Shown here: piece by piece, positions 29,588-38,676 of the stretch
Layout: every line of letters begins with the position of its first letter
Numbering within the stretch: position 1 is the first letter of the stretch
Made by a program: the position numbers and the translations under genes
Notes under the pieces: model-generated
The model's database searches: none
Told to the model about the DNA's origin: nothing
What the model saw: only the letters and a program-made list of their open reading frames with translations
Assembly (NCBI RefSeq): GCF_900109225.1
Contig: NZ_FNZK01000012.1
Span: 62,001 to 126,000 of the forward strand
Source of the DNA: Propionispira arboris
Lineage (GTDB): Bacteria; Bacillota; Negativicutes; Selenomonadales; Selenomonadaceae
Reading direction: 5' to 3'
Length of the DNA: 64,000 nucleotides

Positions 29588-31192
29588 ATGATTCAAGTTA
29601 TGGGGTTCGCACCCTATTTTGTTGGTACTAACTTAATACAAAAGGGGGTGAAGATTATCGTTGAGATATTATTAGCAGTGATACTTGCGGTAATAATTGG
29701 GGCCGGTAGTGGTTATTGGATGCGAAAGAGAACGGCAGAAGCTCAGATCGGATCAGCGGAAGAACAAGCAAAAAAAATCCTGATTGATGCGGAAGAAAAA
29801 GGCGAGACCAAAAAGAAAGAAGCTTTAATCGAAGCCAAAGAAGACATCCATAGATTACGACAGGAACTAGATAGAGATACAAAAGAACGACGCAATGAAT
29901 TACAGCGTCAAGAACGAAGACTCGTACAAAAGGAAGAAAATTTAGATCGTAAGACGGATTCCCTTGAAAAGAAAGAAGAAGTTTTAGGTCAAAAAGAAGA
30001 AAAACTTGATGCGAGTCAGGTAGAAATTGCTGAACTTCATGAAAAACAGTTGTCTGAACTTGAACGAATTTCCAGTTTAACTTCAGAAGATGCTCGTACA
30101 ATGTTACTCGCAAATGCGAAGGAAGAAATTAAGCATGAAACGGCAATTATGATCAAAGATTGTGAACAGCAGGCAAAAGAAGAAGCAGATAAGAGAGCTC
30201 GTAATATTATTTCTCTTGCCATTCAGCGTTGCGCGGCGGATCATGTTGCGGAAACAACGGTATCCGTAGTTGCTTTGCCAAATGATGAAATGAAGGGCAG
30301 AATTATTGGTCGTGAAGGCCGTAATATTCGAACGTTAGAAACACTTACTGGTATTGATTTGATTATTGATGATACACCAGAAGCTGTAATCTTATCTGGG
30401 TTTGATCCAGTACGCCGTGAAGTGGCAAGAATTGCTTTAGAAAAACTGATTACTGATGGACGTATTCATCCGGCACGTATTGAAGAAATGGTAGAAAAAG
30501 CAAAACGTGAAGTCGAACAACGGATTAAAGAAGCTGGTGAACAGGCTTCTTTTGATACAGGAGTTCATGGATTGCATCCAGAAATTATTAAACTATTGGG
30601 TCGTCTTAAATATAGAACCAGCTATGGTCAAAATGTACTCAAACATTCCATTGAAGTTTGTCATTTAGCTGGTGTCATGGCTGCTGAACTTGGCGTTGAT
30701 GTCATGTTGGCTAAACGTGGGGGATTACTCCATGATATTGGTAAGGCTGTTGACCATGAAGTAGAAGGCCCTCATGTAACGATTGGTGCCGATTTGGCAA
30801 GAAAATACCATGAGTCACCAGAAGTTATCAATGCAATCGCTGCTCATCATGGTGATGAAGAAGCGACGACAGTACAATCCGTACTGGTTGCAGCAGCAGA
30901 TGCTGTATCAGCGGCGCGTCCTGGTGCTCGTCGTGAAAGTCTGGAATCTTATTTGAAACGTTTGACTCGTTTAGAAGAAATAGCAGAATCATTTGAAGGT
31001 GTAGATCGTTCCTTTGCTATTCAAGCTGGTCGTGAAATTCGTATTATGGTAAAACCAGATAAAATCGATGATATTACTTCGGTAGGATTAGTACATGATA
31101 TTGTGAAGAGAATCGAAAGTGAATTGGAATATCCTGGACAGATTAAAGTAACAGTAATTCGTGAAACACGTGCTGTTGACTATGCAAAATAA
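29588..31192 (+). CDS. rny: Ribonuclease Y
   Basis: Membrane-anchored endoribonuclease starting bulk mRNA decay in Firmicutes. 534 residues. One membrane segment (about 26-44) is followed by a long charged coiled coil (45-200), a KH domain ([15 protein letters not shown] near 233-250), and an HD domain with [17 protein letters not shown] lies 12 bases before the ATG. About 20 residues precede the usual N terminus; a GTG at 29649 beside AAAGGGG would give the standard length, so the start is not certain. Confidence 0.95.
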   Translation: MIQVMGFAPYFVGTNLIQKGVKIIVEILLAVILAVIIGAGSGYWMRKRTAEAQIGSAEEQAKKILIDAEEKGETKKKEALIEAKEDIHRLRQELDRDTKERRNELQRQERRLVQKEENLDRKTDSLEKKEEVLGQKEEKLDASQVEIAELHEKQLSELERISSLTSEDARTMLLANAKEEIKHETAIMIKDCEQQAKEEADKRARNIISLAIQRCAADHVAETTVSVVALPNDEMKGRIIGREGRNIRTLETLTGIDLIIDDTPEAVILSGFDPVRREVARIALEKLITDGRIHPARIEEMVEKAKREVEQRIKEAGEQASFDTGVHGLHPEIIKLLGRLKYRTSYGQNVLKHSIEVCHLAGVMAAELGVDVMLAKRGGLLHDIGKAVDHEVEGPHVTIGADLARKYHESPEVINAIAAHHGDEEATTVQSVLVAAADAVSAARPGARRESLESYLKRLTRLEEIAESFEGVDRSFAIQAGREIRIMVKPDKIDDITSVGLVHDIVKRIESELEYPGQIKVTVIRETRAVDYAK

Positions 31193-31200
31193 TTGAATAT

Positions 31201-31231
31201 AAACGACCTTGTATATACAAGGTCGTTTTTT
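31201..31231 (+). terminator. Intrinsic terminator after rny
   Basis: AACGACCTTG pairs perfectly with CAAGGTCGTT, followed by a T-run. Confidence 0.9.
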
Positions 31232-31300
31232 GATAATTAGAAGTAAACGCTAGAGGAGAATCATTTTCTTTTAGCGAATAGAATCAATAGGGAAAGAAAT

Positions 31301-31322
31301 AAGAAATCAAAATTGATTTCTT
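31301..31322. promoter_or_regulatory. Perfect 10-bp-arm palindrome upstream of the hypothetical gene at 31345
   Basis: AAGAAATCAA, two A, then TTGATTTCTT. It ends 23 bases before the start codon, so it could be an operator or a leader hairpin. No protein is known to bind it here. Confidence 0.4.
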
Positions 31323-31344
31323 TGGTATTGGATGGTGAAGTTTT

Positions 31345-31866
31345 ATGGTAAAGAAATTTGAGCAAGAAAAAAAACCTAATATGGATGGCGTAAATTTGCT
31401 CGTATCAATTCTTGTTTGTTATCCGGAAATTGGGACAATAAGTATTGAACCGAAAGATGATTCATTAAAGATGACATTTGTACTTGGTAAGGTTCCTGAA
31501 ACAGGTGAGTTTGAGGCAACTAAAGAGTTTATTTTAAATAGTATTTTAACCTATCACACATTAGAAGGCTTTGAAAATGCAGAAATTCAGATTTCACTTA
31601 ATCAACAAGATAGTGTAGCCTTTATTAACATTCTTCGAGACATGAATACTATATCAAAAGGTGAAATTGCTCTTATCAGTACACTGATGAAAGAGCATTT
31701 TGGCACAATTTTGGTAAGTGATGCCAGTGAGGAAGATGCCGAGGAGGCAGATATGATTCAAGATGAATTTATTGATCATATGATAGGCAGCATGAAGATA
31801 AACCACGCCAGTGAAAAGTTGGTTGGTATTCGTGAAGATGGCAGAGTGATGGTATTTAATAAATAG
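31345..31866 (+). CDS. Conserved-looking hypothetical protein between rny and ymdB
   Basis: 173 residues, acidic, no signal peptide or membrane segment. I do not recognise a named domain. The N-terminal half alternates strands and helices (LLVSILVCYPEIGTISIEP). The C-terminal part has a run of acidic residues (DASEEDAEEADM) before a final basic segment. It lies alone between RNase Y and YmdB, two proteins linked to RNA turnover and adaptation, with 22 bases to ymdB. The start is ATG at 31345 with a poor GGTGAAG ribosome site. Confidence 0.7.
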   Translation: MVKKFEQEKKPNMDGVNLLVSILVCYPEIGTISIEPKDDSLKMTFVLGKVPETGEFEATKEFILNSILTYHTLEGFENAEIQISLNQQDSVAFINILRDMNTISKGEIALISTLMKEHFGTILVSDASEEDAEEADMIQDEFIDHMIGSMKINHASEKLVGIREDGRVMVFNK

Positions 31867-31888
31867 TAATTTTTTTGGGGGCTTAGAA

Positions 31889-32677
31889 TTGAATATTTTA
31901 ATCGTTGGTGATATTTGTGGTAATCCAGGAAGAAAAGCTGCAAAAAAATATATTCCACAAATGAAAAAAAAATATGCGGTTGATCTAACCATTGTCAATG
32001 GTGAAAATTCCGCCGGAGGTAATGGGATTACACAAAATTCACTCGATGAGCTTTACCAGGCCGGTGCTGATGTTATTACGTCTGGTAATCATATTTGGGA
32101 TAAAAAAGATGTATTACAGTTTATTGACCGTGAACCTTTTTTAATTCGTCCAGCAAACTATCCCGAAGGTGCACCTGGAAAAGGGTATTGTATCTATCCG
32201 CTTAAAGCGAAAAATATTGGTGTAATTAATTTATCGGGTCGTGCTTTTATGCCGCCACTTGATTGTCCTTTTCAAAAAATTGATGAGATTCTCAGAGAAC
32301 TTAAAGGTAAATGTGATACCATTATTTTGGACATGCATGCAGAAACAACATCGGAAAAAATGGCAATGGGTTGGTATTTAGATGGTAAGGTTACCTGTGT
32401 AGTGGGCACGCATACCCATATTCAAACGGCAGATGAGCGCATTCTGCCACAAGGAACAGCCTATATTACGGATTTGGGGATGGTTGGACCTTGGAATTCC
32501 GTGCTTGGGGTAGAGGCAGAACGTATTTTGTATAAATTTCAAACGGGAATGCCCGTGCGTTTTGAATTAGCAGATGGACCCAATGTTTTTTCTGCAGTAC
32601 TGCTTACTGTATCGGATGAAAACGGCAATGCGGAAAAGATTGAGCGAATCATGATTCAGGAAAGTGAAACTTTATAA
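31889..32677 (+). CDS. ymdB: YmdB-family metallophosphoesterase (TIGR00282)
   Basis: 262 residues. Metallophosphoesterase motifs are GDICGNPGR at the N terminus, NGENSAGGNG, SGNHIWDKKD, and VGTHTHIQTAD toward the C terminus. B. subtilis YmdB is a cyclic-nucleotide phosphodiesterase affecting biofilm and motility decisions and interacts with RNase Y; the nearby rny fits this. The start is TTG at 31889 with GGGGG upstream. Confidence 0.92.
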   Translation: MNILIVGDICGNPGRKAAKKYIPQMKKKYAVDLTIVNGENSAGGNGITQNSLDELYQAGADVITSGNHIWDKKDVLQFIDREPFLIRPANYPEGAPGKGYCIYPLKAKNIGVINLSGRAFMPPLDCPFQKIDEILRELKGKCDTIILDMHAETTSEKMAMGWYLDGKVTCVVGTHTHIQTADERILPQGTAYITDLGMVGPWNSVLGVEAERILYKFQTGMPVRFELADGPNVFSAVLLTVSDENGNAEKIERIMIQESETL

Positions 32678-32710
32678 TATAGTAAAAATATGCGAGATTG
32701 CAGAAATAGA

Positions 32711-32737
32711 GCAGGATTTTATTTGTTTGACCAGAAT
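32711..32737 (+). promoter_or_regulatory. Candidate sigma-H promoter of spoVS
   Basis: GCAGGATTT (32711-32719) and CCAGAAT (32731-32737) are separated by 11 bases, close to the sigma-H pattern RnAGGAwWW - 11/12 - RnnGAAT. One base of the -10 departs from it. B. subtilis spoVS is sigma-H controlled, so this is expected biologically, but the match was made by eye. Confidence 0.4.
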
Positions 32738-32820
32738 ACCATTACAATAAGATGATAAGCTTTTTTCGCTTCGTTAAAAGTTGGTCTTTTTCAATTATTG
32801 AAGGAGGGTGCTAATTAATC

Positions 32821-33081
32821 ATGGGTGTTTTAAAAGTATCAGCAAAGTCAAATCCAAATTCAGTGGCAGGCGCTTTGGCGGGGGTGCTGCGTGAGGCAGG
32901 TACTGCGGAACTGCAAGCTGTTGGCGCAGGTGCACTGAATCAAGCTGTGAAGGCTGTAGCGATAGCAAGAGGCTTTGTCGCACCGCATGGTATTGACTTG
33001 ATATGCATTCCAGCTTTTACCGACATTTTAATTGAAGGAGAAGAGCGAACTGCGATTAAACTTATTGTAGAACCGAGATAA
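32821..33081 (+). CDS. spoVS: Stage V sporulation protein S
   Basis: 86 residues, an almost canonical SpoVS (Alba-like fold): MGVLKVSAKSNPNSVAGAL at the start and VAIARGFVAPHGIDL in the centre. In B. subtilis it is needed for spore coat and septation steps. It also occurs in some non-sporulating Firmicutes, so it only suggests sporulation. AAGGAGGG lies 12 bases before the ATG. A terminator follows. Confidence 0.95.
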   Translation: MGVLKVSAKSNPNSVAGALAGVLREAGTAELQAVGAGALNQAVKAVAIARGFVAPHGIDLICIPAFTDILIEGEERTAIKLIVEPR

Positions 33082-33096
33082 AGTAGACTTTGAAAT

Positions 33097-33138
33097 AAAC
33101 AATAAACCCTGTTCATTTTGAGCAGGGTTTATTGTTTG
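33097..33138 (+). terminator. Hairpin terminator after spoVS
   Basis: A 15-bp stem (AAACAATAAACCCTG with CAGGGTTTATTGTTT) around a 10-base loop. The T content lies inside the descending arm; there is no long T-run after it. Confidence 0.75.
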
Positions 33139-33187
33139 GGCAGCGAATATCATTTTCTGTTTATAGAAATGTATGATATTATAGAAC

Positions 33188-33287
33188 TATATAAGTTGCA
33201 TTAAATATTCTATATGGCAATCGATGCCCTATATCTCATTCCTGACAGACTAATGGGCTATGTAATTTCTTTAATGCATTGTATATG
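33188..33287. repeat. Long-palindrome dispersed element, copy 2 (short form)
   Basis: About 100 bp lying 21 bases before pepA. The left arm TATATAAGTTGCATTAAA and the right arm TTTAATGCATTGTATATG pair imperfectly; the inner TTCCTGACA matches the complement of TCAGGAA in copy 3. It lacks the GC-rich centre of copy 1. Like copy 1 it has TATA-rich ends and lies immediately upstream of a ribosome site. Confidence 0.7.
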
Positions 33288-33308
33288 TACGCTTTGAGGT
33301 GAAGCTAT

Positions 33309-34802
33309 ATGAAATTGACTTTAGTATCTGGTTTAGTAGATAGTGTGATAGCCGATATACTTTTTATTACCATTTTTGATGGTTCTTTATCAATAAAAGA
33401 AAATAAGGCAATTTTGTGTTTAAACCCATTAATACAGCAGCAAATTTTAAATTTTAGGCAAGTGTATCCTCAGTGCGTAAATTATGGTGAATATAATTTG
33501 ATTCACCTGTTTGGGGAATTTAATGTAAAGGCAGTATTCTTGATTGGGGCTGGTAAATCCGCAGATTGTACACGTGATAGGTTAGGGTCTTTATTTGGCA
33601 GTGCTGTAAGGGCTGTGCATAAGTTTATGGTTAAAACAATTTTACTATATGCAAATTTATCGTATACTTTTAATGAAATAACAGCAGCGCAGACTATTGT
33701 AGAAGGCATGGTGCTGGGCAGCTATAAGTTTGATATCTATAAAAGTAAAAAAAATGAAAAAATATATCAGATTTTTTTGGCGGGAGTCAAAGCAGAAACC
33801 ATTGAGGCTATGGAAACAGCCTTGCATCAGACGCAAATCTTAACAGATAGTGTAAATTTGTGCCGCGATTTAATCAATCATCCGGCTTGTTATATAACGC
33901 CCGCTTTTATGGCAGAACGAGCACAGAATTTTCGGAAATACAAAAAGTTTGCTGTAGATATTTTTGAAGAAACAGCAATTCAGGAACTTGGGATGAATGC
34001 GTTTTTGGCAGTTGCAAAAGGCAGTGATCAATCGCCGCGATTGATTACGATTCATTATCAGGGTAACCCTGATAGTAAAGATCTGTTAGCCTATGTTGGC
34101 AAAGGAATTACGTTTGATAGTGGCGGTATCTCTTTAAAATCAAGTATTAATATGAGCGATATGAAAATGGACATGGCTGGTGGTGCTGCTGTTTTGTATG
34201 CGATGCGTGCTATTGGTAAATTGCAGCCGAAAATCAATATCATTGCTGTACTACCATGTTGTGAAAATATGCCATCAGGACATGCAGTGAGACCAAGTGA
34301 CGTTGTTAAAAGTCTGGATGGTACAACAATTGAAATTGATAATACGGATGCTGAAGGCAGACTCGTTTTAGCGGATGCCATAAGTTATGCAATTCAATTC
34401 GGTGCAACTAAAATTATTGATATTGCAACGCTTACCGGTGCCTGTGTCATTGCCTTAGGGAATACGGCAGCTGGTATAGTTAGTAATAATGATATACTTT
34501 GCCAACAAGTCTTATCTGCGGCTAGTGAAACGGGTGAAAAAATGTGGCGAATGCCTATATATGAAGAATATAAAGAGAGTCTGCACAGTGATATTGCTGA
34601 TATAAAAAATACTGGAGGCCGAGCGGCTGGAATGATGAAAGCAGGGAGTTTTATTCAGCATTTTGTGAAAGAGCTGCCTTGGGTTCATTTAGATATTGCT
34701 GGCGTAGCCTATCTTAAGCAAATACGTGGGATCAACCCGAAAGGTGCCACTGGGTTTGGTGTTAAAACACTCGTCCAGCTGGCAATGGTAGAACAAATAT
34801 GA
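33309..34802 (+). CDS. pepA: Leucyl aminopeptidase (M17)
   Basis: Cytosolic dinuclear-metal aminopeptidase. 497 residues. The M17 signature NTDAEGRLVLADA is near residue 346, the metal and catalytic block GKGITFDSGGISLK is near 258, and TLTGACVIALG follows. The N-terminal macro-like domain is present, so the length is normal. GAGGTGAAG precedes the ATG. The stop overlaps the next start (ATGA). The palindromic element is directly upstream. Confidence 0.95.
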   Translation: MKLTLVSGLVDSVIADILFITIFDGSLSIKENKAILCLNPLIQQQILNFRQVYPQCVNYGEYNLIHLFGEFNVKAVFLIGAGKSADCTRDRLGSLFGSAVRAVHKFMVKTILLYANLSYTFNEITAAQTIVEGMVLGSYKFDIYKSKKNEKIYQIFLAGVKAETIEAMETALHQTQILTDSVNLCRDLINHPACYITPAFMAERAQNFRKYKKFAVDIFEETAIQELGMNAFLAVAKGSDQSPRLITIHYQGNPDSKDLLAYVGKGITFDSGGISLKSSINMSDMKMDMAGGAAVLYAMRAIGKLQPKINIIAVLPCCENMPSGHAVRPSDVVKSLDGTTIEIDNTDAEGRLVLADAISYAIQFGATKIIDIATLTGACVIALGNTAAGIVSNNDILCQQVLSAASETGEKMWRMPIYEEYKESLHSDIADIKNTGGRAAGMMKAGSFIQHFVKELPWVHLDIAGVAYLKQIRGINPKGATGFGVKTLVQLAMVEQI

Positions 34803-35635
34803 GTAGCGATTTACATATGCATACAACCTTTTCCGATGGTGGATTAACGCCAGAAAAGCTTGTTTTGGCAGCAAAACAAGCAGGGCTTCATTATATGGCG
34901 ATTACAGATCATGATACGGTTAGTGGTATTCGCAATTTGTATGAAAATGGTTTGTATCCTGCTAAAGGAATTGAACTTATACCTGGTATCGAATTTAGTG
35001 TACAGGACCCGGAACATGAAGTGCATATTTTAGGCTATAATATAGATATCTTTAACTTGCAGTTACAAGAAAAATTAGATGAAGTGGTTGAACATCGTTG
35101 GATTCGATTCTCGCAAATTATTGAAAAATTACAAGATTTGGGATATCCGATTTCTGAAACAGATGTACTGACTATTGCTGGTGCAACAAAATCAATTGGG
35201 CGAGCCCATATTGCACGTGCTCTGGTAAAAAAAGGCTGTTTTAAAACGATGGGGGATGCTTTTGAAAAAGTCTTATATAAAAATGGACCGGTACATGTAC
35301 CTCATTATAGATTGTCCTCAATTGATGTAATTCAGTTAATCCATGATGCCGGTGGTCTGGTTGTTTTAGCACATCCGAAGCTTATTCATGATGATGCCGT
35401 GATTGAACGGCTTATTAAAGAAGGTATAGATGGTCTTGAAGTATTTTATCCACAGCATAATGCCATTGAAACGCAGCTGTATAAAAATTTAGCGGAAAAA
35501 TATCATTTATTTATGACTGGCGGATCGGATTTTCATGCAATTGAAACCAGATACCCACAAAAAATAGGTCAGTTTACCATAGAAGATTCTTATGCAGAAG
35601 AATTATATGCGAGAAAAAAGGAAGAAGTTTTGTAA
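34799..35635 (+). CDS. PHP-domain phosphoesterase (RNase AM / nucleoside 3',5'-bisphosphate phosphatase type)
   Basis: 278 residues. The N-terminal PHP metal motif DLHMHTTFSDGGLTPE is followed by ITDHDT, GIEFSV, LAHPKLIHD and a final GGSDFHA, all metal-ligand blocks of the TrpH/YciV group. Members remove phosphate from 3',5'-bisphosphate nucleotides or trim 5' RNA ends. The start overlaps the pepA stop by four bases, indicating coupling. Confidence 0.9.
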   Translation: MSSDLHMHTTFSDGGLTPEKLVLAAKQAGLHYMAITDHDTVSGIRNLYENGLYPAKGIELIPGIEFSVQDPEHEVHILGYNIDIFNLQLQEKLDEVVEHRWIRFSQIIEKLQDLGYPISETDVLTIAGATKSIGRAHIARALVKKGCFKTMGDAFEKVLYKNGPVHVPHYRLSSIDVIQLIHDAGGLVVLAHPKLIHDDAVIERLIKEGIDGLEVFYPQHNAIETQLYKNLAEKYHLFMTGGSDFHAIETRYPQKIGQFTIEDSYAEELYARKKEEVL

Positions 35636-35720
35636 TAAAGAATGACCCTGGAAAAGCGATTTACAAACAGCAGTTTCGTCAATCGAAAGAAGCAAGAAAA
35701 AAGTATTGGAGAGATTAAAA

Positions 35721-36557
35721 GTGGATGTTATTGCGCTCGTAGGGCCAAGTGGCACGGGAAAAAGCCATCGTGCATTAATTGTAGCACACGAACATAAGGC
35801 AGATGCTATCATTGATGATGGTTTATTGATTAAAGATGGGAAAATTATGGCGGGTCATTCGGCAAAAAGAGAAAGTAGTAAGATAATGGCCGTTCGTCGG
35901 GCTATTTTTTCTCTACCAGGTCATGCCGAGGAAGTTAGGAATGTTATTCAGGAAGTACGACCGCAGCGAATTCTTATTTTGGGGACTTCAGAAAATATGA
36001 TCCATAAAATTGCTGAAATTTTAAAATTGCCATCAATTAGCACGATTATTCATATTGAAGATATTGCAACGAAGGAAGATATGGAAAAAGCTTATACTTG
36101 CCGGATCAAAGAAGGTAAACATATTATACCAGTACCGACGATTGAACTAAAACCACATTTTTCTGGTTACTTAATTGATCCGTTGCAGTCTTTCTTTAAA
36201 AAATCGCGAAGAAATCGTCGTCGTCTCGGTGAGAAATCGATCGTTCGTCCGGTGTTTAGTTATTATGGAAAACTTATTATCGATGATTCGGCTATTGCGG
36301 CTATCGTAAATCAGGTTGCTGTGGCCGATGAGAAAGCAATTACAAAAACATCAAAAATAAAAGTGAAGCATATTTTGCACGATGACGAAGATCAGGGTAT
36401 TGAAATTTCTTGTGAAGTGTCTGTGAAATATGGACAAGAAATTCCCGCATTGATTCGAATGGTGCAAAATAAAATTAAAGAAGCAATTGAATTTATGACT
36501 GGTATGATTGTCCATAAAGTCAATATAACGGTACAAACCTTGAGAGTTGGAATATAA
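35721..36557 (+). CDS. P-loop NTPase fused to an Asp23/Gls24 domain
   Basis: 278 residues from GTG at 35721, with TTGGAGAG seven bases before it; a TTG at 35706 would overlap that site. The N terminus is a P-loop: VIALVGPSGTGKSHRA at about residues 3-18. The middle has a basic stretch (KKSRRNRRR near residue 160). The C-terminal 70 residues look like an Asp23/Gls24 (DUF322) envelope-stress domain (VKYGQEIPALIRMVQNKIKE). A nucleotide-binding protein joined to Asp23 is unusual; the function is unknown. A terminator follows at once. Confidence 0.75.
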   Translation: MDVIALVGPSGTGKSHRALIVAHEHKADAIIDDGLLIKDGKIMAGHSAKRESSKIMAVRRAIFSLPGHAEEVRNVIQEVRPQRILILGTSENMIHKIAEILKLPSISTIIHIEDIATKEDMEKAYTCRIKEGKHIIPVPTIELKPHFSGYLIDPLQSFFKKSRRNRRRLGEKSIVRPVFSYYGKLIIDDSAIAAIVNQVAVADEKAITKTSKIKVKHILHDDEDQGIEISCEVSVKYGQEIPALIRMVQNKIKEAIEFMTGMIVHKVNITVQTLRVGI

Positions 36558-36584
36558 AAGCAGCCCGGCGGGGCTGCTTTTTTT
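36556..36584 (+). terminator. Intrinsic terminator after the P-loop/Asp23 gene
   Basis: AAAGCAGCCC pairs with GGGCTGCTTT around a short GC loop, followed by T7. Confidence 0.9.
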
Positions 36585-36618
36585 GAAATAAATAATCATA
36601 TTCAGAGATCTTGAATCA

Positions 36619-36627
36619 TGATATAAT
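36619..36627 (+). promoter_or_regulatory. Extended -10 promoter before the TVP38 gene
   Basis: TGATATAAT forms an extended -10 without a good -35. It lies 35 bases before the start codon and just after a terminator. Confidence 0.45.
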
Positions 36628-36661
36628 TTGTAAAATGATAAAAAATGAGGTTGAGTGAAGA

Positions 36662-37336
36662 ATGCATCAATCAAAATATAAAATGATCATGTTTGTTCTT
36701 TTTTTAGCAGTTAGTTTATTGATTGGCTGGCTGAATCAAAAAACTTTATCGATGTTGTTACAATTTCTTTTACAAGGGGATATCGAAGCTATCCTTAGCT
36801 ATATCCGTTCTTTTGGACAATATGCAGCAGTCATATGTTTTTTTATTATTGTTGCAATTAACGTGGTGGCCGTTTTACCAAATATTTTTGTTTTAGCAGC
36901 TGCCGGCATTATTTTTGGCATTTGGGAGGGTACACTGATTGCCTGGATAGCTGAATCCGTTGGCGTCATTATCAGTTTTGTCTTGATGCGTTATTTTTTT
37001 CGTGATTATGCCCATGTGGTAATTGAAAAAAGCAATGCTTTGCAAAAAGTAAATGATTTTAGTGGTAAAAATGGTTTTACAATCATGTTGATTGCTCGTA
37101 GTATTCCATTTGTCCCCTCTGGACTTATAACAGCGTTGGGAGCAATCAGTGATATTCGTTTAAAAGATTATATATTAGCTACTTTTATTGGTAAGTTTCC
37201 ATCGGCATTGATTGAAGTGACGATGGGACATGATCTTGCATCGTATCGGGAAAATGAAACAAGATTGATTTTACTGATTGTCCTTTCAGCGGCAGCTTAT
37301 TTTGGATATGTATGGTATAAAAAACGTACAGCTTAA
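36662..37336 (+). CDS. TVP38/TMEM64 (SNARE-associated, DedA-like) membrane protein
   Basis: 224 residues, five or more membrane segments. Family features are the glycine-rich FVLAAAGIIFGIWEGTLIAW block and the arginine-containing IARSIPFVPSGLITALGA block. Such proteins belong to the DedA superfamily, which has members implicated in lipid flipping and envelope homeostasis. It stands as a single gene with its own promoter region. Confidence 0.88.
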   Translation: MHQSKYKMIMFVLFLAVSLLIGWLNQKTLSMLLQFLLQGDIEAILSYIRSFGQYAAVICFFIIVAINVVAVLPNIFVLAAAGIIFGIWEGTLIAWIAESVGVIISFVLMRYFFRDYAHVVIEKSNALQKVNDFSGKNGFTIMLIARSIPFVPSGLITALGAISDIRLKDYILATFIGKFPSALIEVTMGHDLASYRENETRLILLIVLSAAAYFGYVWYKKRTA

Positions 37337-37380
37337 ATGTTGTTGTATAATTGGATTGATTAAGAGACCACTGTAGTTTG

Positions 37381-37408
37381 TTGATACTTTAAAAATGAGC
37401 TTTATAAT
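37381..37408 (+). promoter_or_regulatory. Sigma-A promoter of the 2-hydroxyacid dehydrogenase gene
   Basis: TTGATA (37381-37386), a 16-base spacer and TATAAT (37403-37408); the start codon is 26 bases downstream. Confidence 0.65.
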
Positions 37409-37433
37409 TATTAAATGATGGGAGATTGAAATT

Positions 37434-38381
37434 ATGCAGATTAAGACGATTCTTGTATTATTGCCAATCAAAGAAGAACAAAAACATTTACTGGAACAGG
37501 AAGCACTGGCAGCTCACTATGTCTATACTGGAGCAGACGCTTTGGATGTAGAAACTTTGCAAACGGCAGATATAATAATAGGGAACCCGCCGCCTGAAAT
37601 GCTTCGTGATGCACCAAAACTCAAATGGATACAGCTGAACTCTGCTGGTAGTGATGTCTATATGAAAAATGGAGTACTAAAAGATGATGTATTGCTGACA
37701 AATGCTACGGGGGCATATGGTTTGGCTATTTCGGAGCATATGGTAGGCATGCTGTTGCAACTCCTTAAAAAACTTCATATTTATAGAAACAATCAAAAGC
37801 ATCATCTTTGGCAAGATGAAGGTGAAGTCAAATCAATTTATCATTCTAAAGTTTTAATTATTGGGCTTGGTAATATTGGGGGTGAATTTGCCAAAAGACT
37901 CAAAGCGTTTGGTGCCTATACAATTGGTGTAAAGCGAACCCTTACAGCAAAACCTGATTTTATTGATGAATTATATGTACAGGATAAAATCGATGAACTC
38001 TTGCCTCTGGCAGATATTGTAGCCATTACAATCCCTAGTACAAAAGAGACCTATAAGATGTTTTCGCTGGAACGATTAAATCGGATGAAAAGGGGTGCAG
38101 TGCTTCTTAATGTAGGGCGAGGTAATGTAGTCGATACGGAGGCTTTGTGTGATGCAGTTGAAAGTGGGTACCTATCCGGTGCCGGATTGGATGTTACAGA
38201 CCCAGAACCGTTGCCTGCCAATCATAGATTGTGGGATATAGAAAATATAATTCTTACACCGCATATCTCAGGGGGTTATCATATTCCAGAAACACTGGAA
38301 GCTATTATCGATATTAGTGCGGGAAATTTAAAACGTTTTATGGCAGGTGAAAAATTAGTCAATTTGGTTAATTTTAAATAG
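37434..38381 (+). CDS. D-2-hydroxyacid dehydrogenase (NAD-dependent)
   Basis: 315 residues. The NAD-binding motif GLGNIGGEFAKRL is near residues 143-155. The catalytic trio is visible: Arg in NVGRGNVVD, Glu in DPEPLP, and His in LTPHISGGYH. The closest type is the phosphoglycerate-dehydrogenase-like group (glyoxylate/hydroxypyruvate reductase style); substrate unknown. It has its own promoter and ends at a large hairpin, so it is probably not part of the PTS operon behind it. Confidence 0.88.
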   Translation: MQIKTILVLLPIKEEQKHLLEQEALAAHYVYTGADALDVETLQTADIIIGNPPPEMLRDAPKLKWIQLNSAGSDVYMKNGVLKDDVLLTNATGAYGLAISEHMVGMLLQLLKKLHIYRNNQKHHLWQDEGEVKSIYHSKVLIIGLGNIGGEFAKRLKAFGAYTIGVKRTLTAKPDFIDELYVQDKIDELLPLADIVAITIPSTKETYKMFSLERLNRMKRGAVLLNVGRGNVVDTEALCDAVESGYLSGAGLDVTDPEPLPANHRLWDIENIILTPHISGGYHIPETLEAIIDISAGNLKRFMAGEKLVNLVNFK

Positions 38382-38411
38382 AGTGGAATAGTATAGTTTA
38401 GTCATTATGAA

Positions 38412-38476
38412 AGAAAAGGATCGATAGCGGATATTCCTTTCCGGGGGATATAATGCATTGATCCTTTTCTTTTATT
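38412..38476 (+). terminator. Large two-part hairpin terminator after the dehydrogenase
   Basis: Outer stem GAAAAGGATC / GATCCTTTTC, inner stem ATATTCC / GGGGGATAT, then a T-rich tract. The sequence and design resemble the hairpin at 45821-45878 that ends the PTS operon. Confidence 0.75.
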
Positions 38477-38659
38477 TGTTCGATAAATTTATGGTAAACC
38501 GTACCGAAGCTGAAAGCATAGAAGGCATTTAAAGGGTTTTAGCGTATTTATATAACTATAATATCTCCATTCTGAAATTAGAATTATTACCCAATTCATT
38601 TAGACAGGGAGATGTCTGCTTATTCTTATAAAGAATAATAATTCAAAATATTTAGACTG

Positions 38660-38676
38660 CATATTGTACGAATATG
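38660..38676. promoter_or_regulatory. Palindrome, possible operator upstream of the activator
   Basis: CATATT, five bases, AATATG, about 95 bases before the start codon of the LevR-type gene. This is a dyad only; the binding protein is unknown. Confidence 0.3.
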
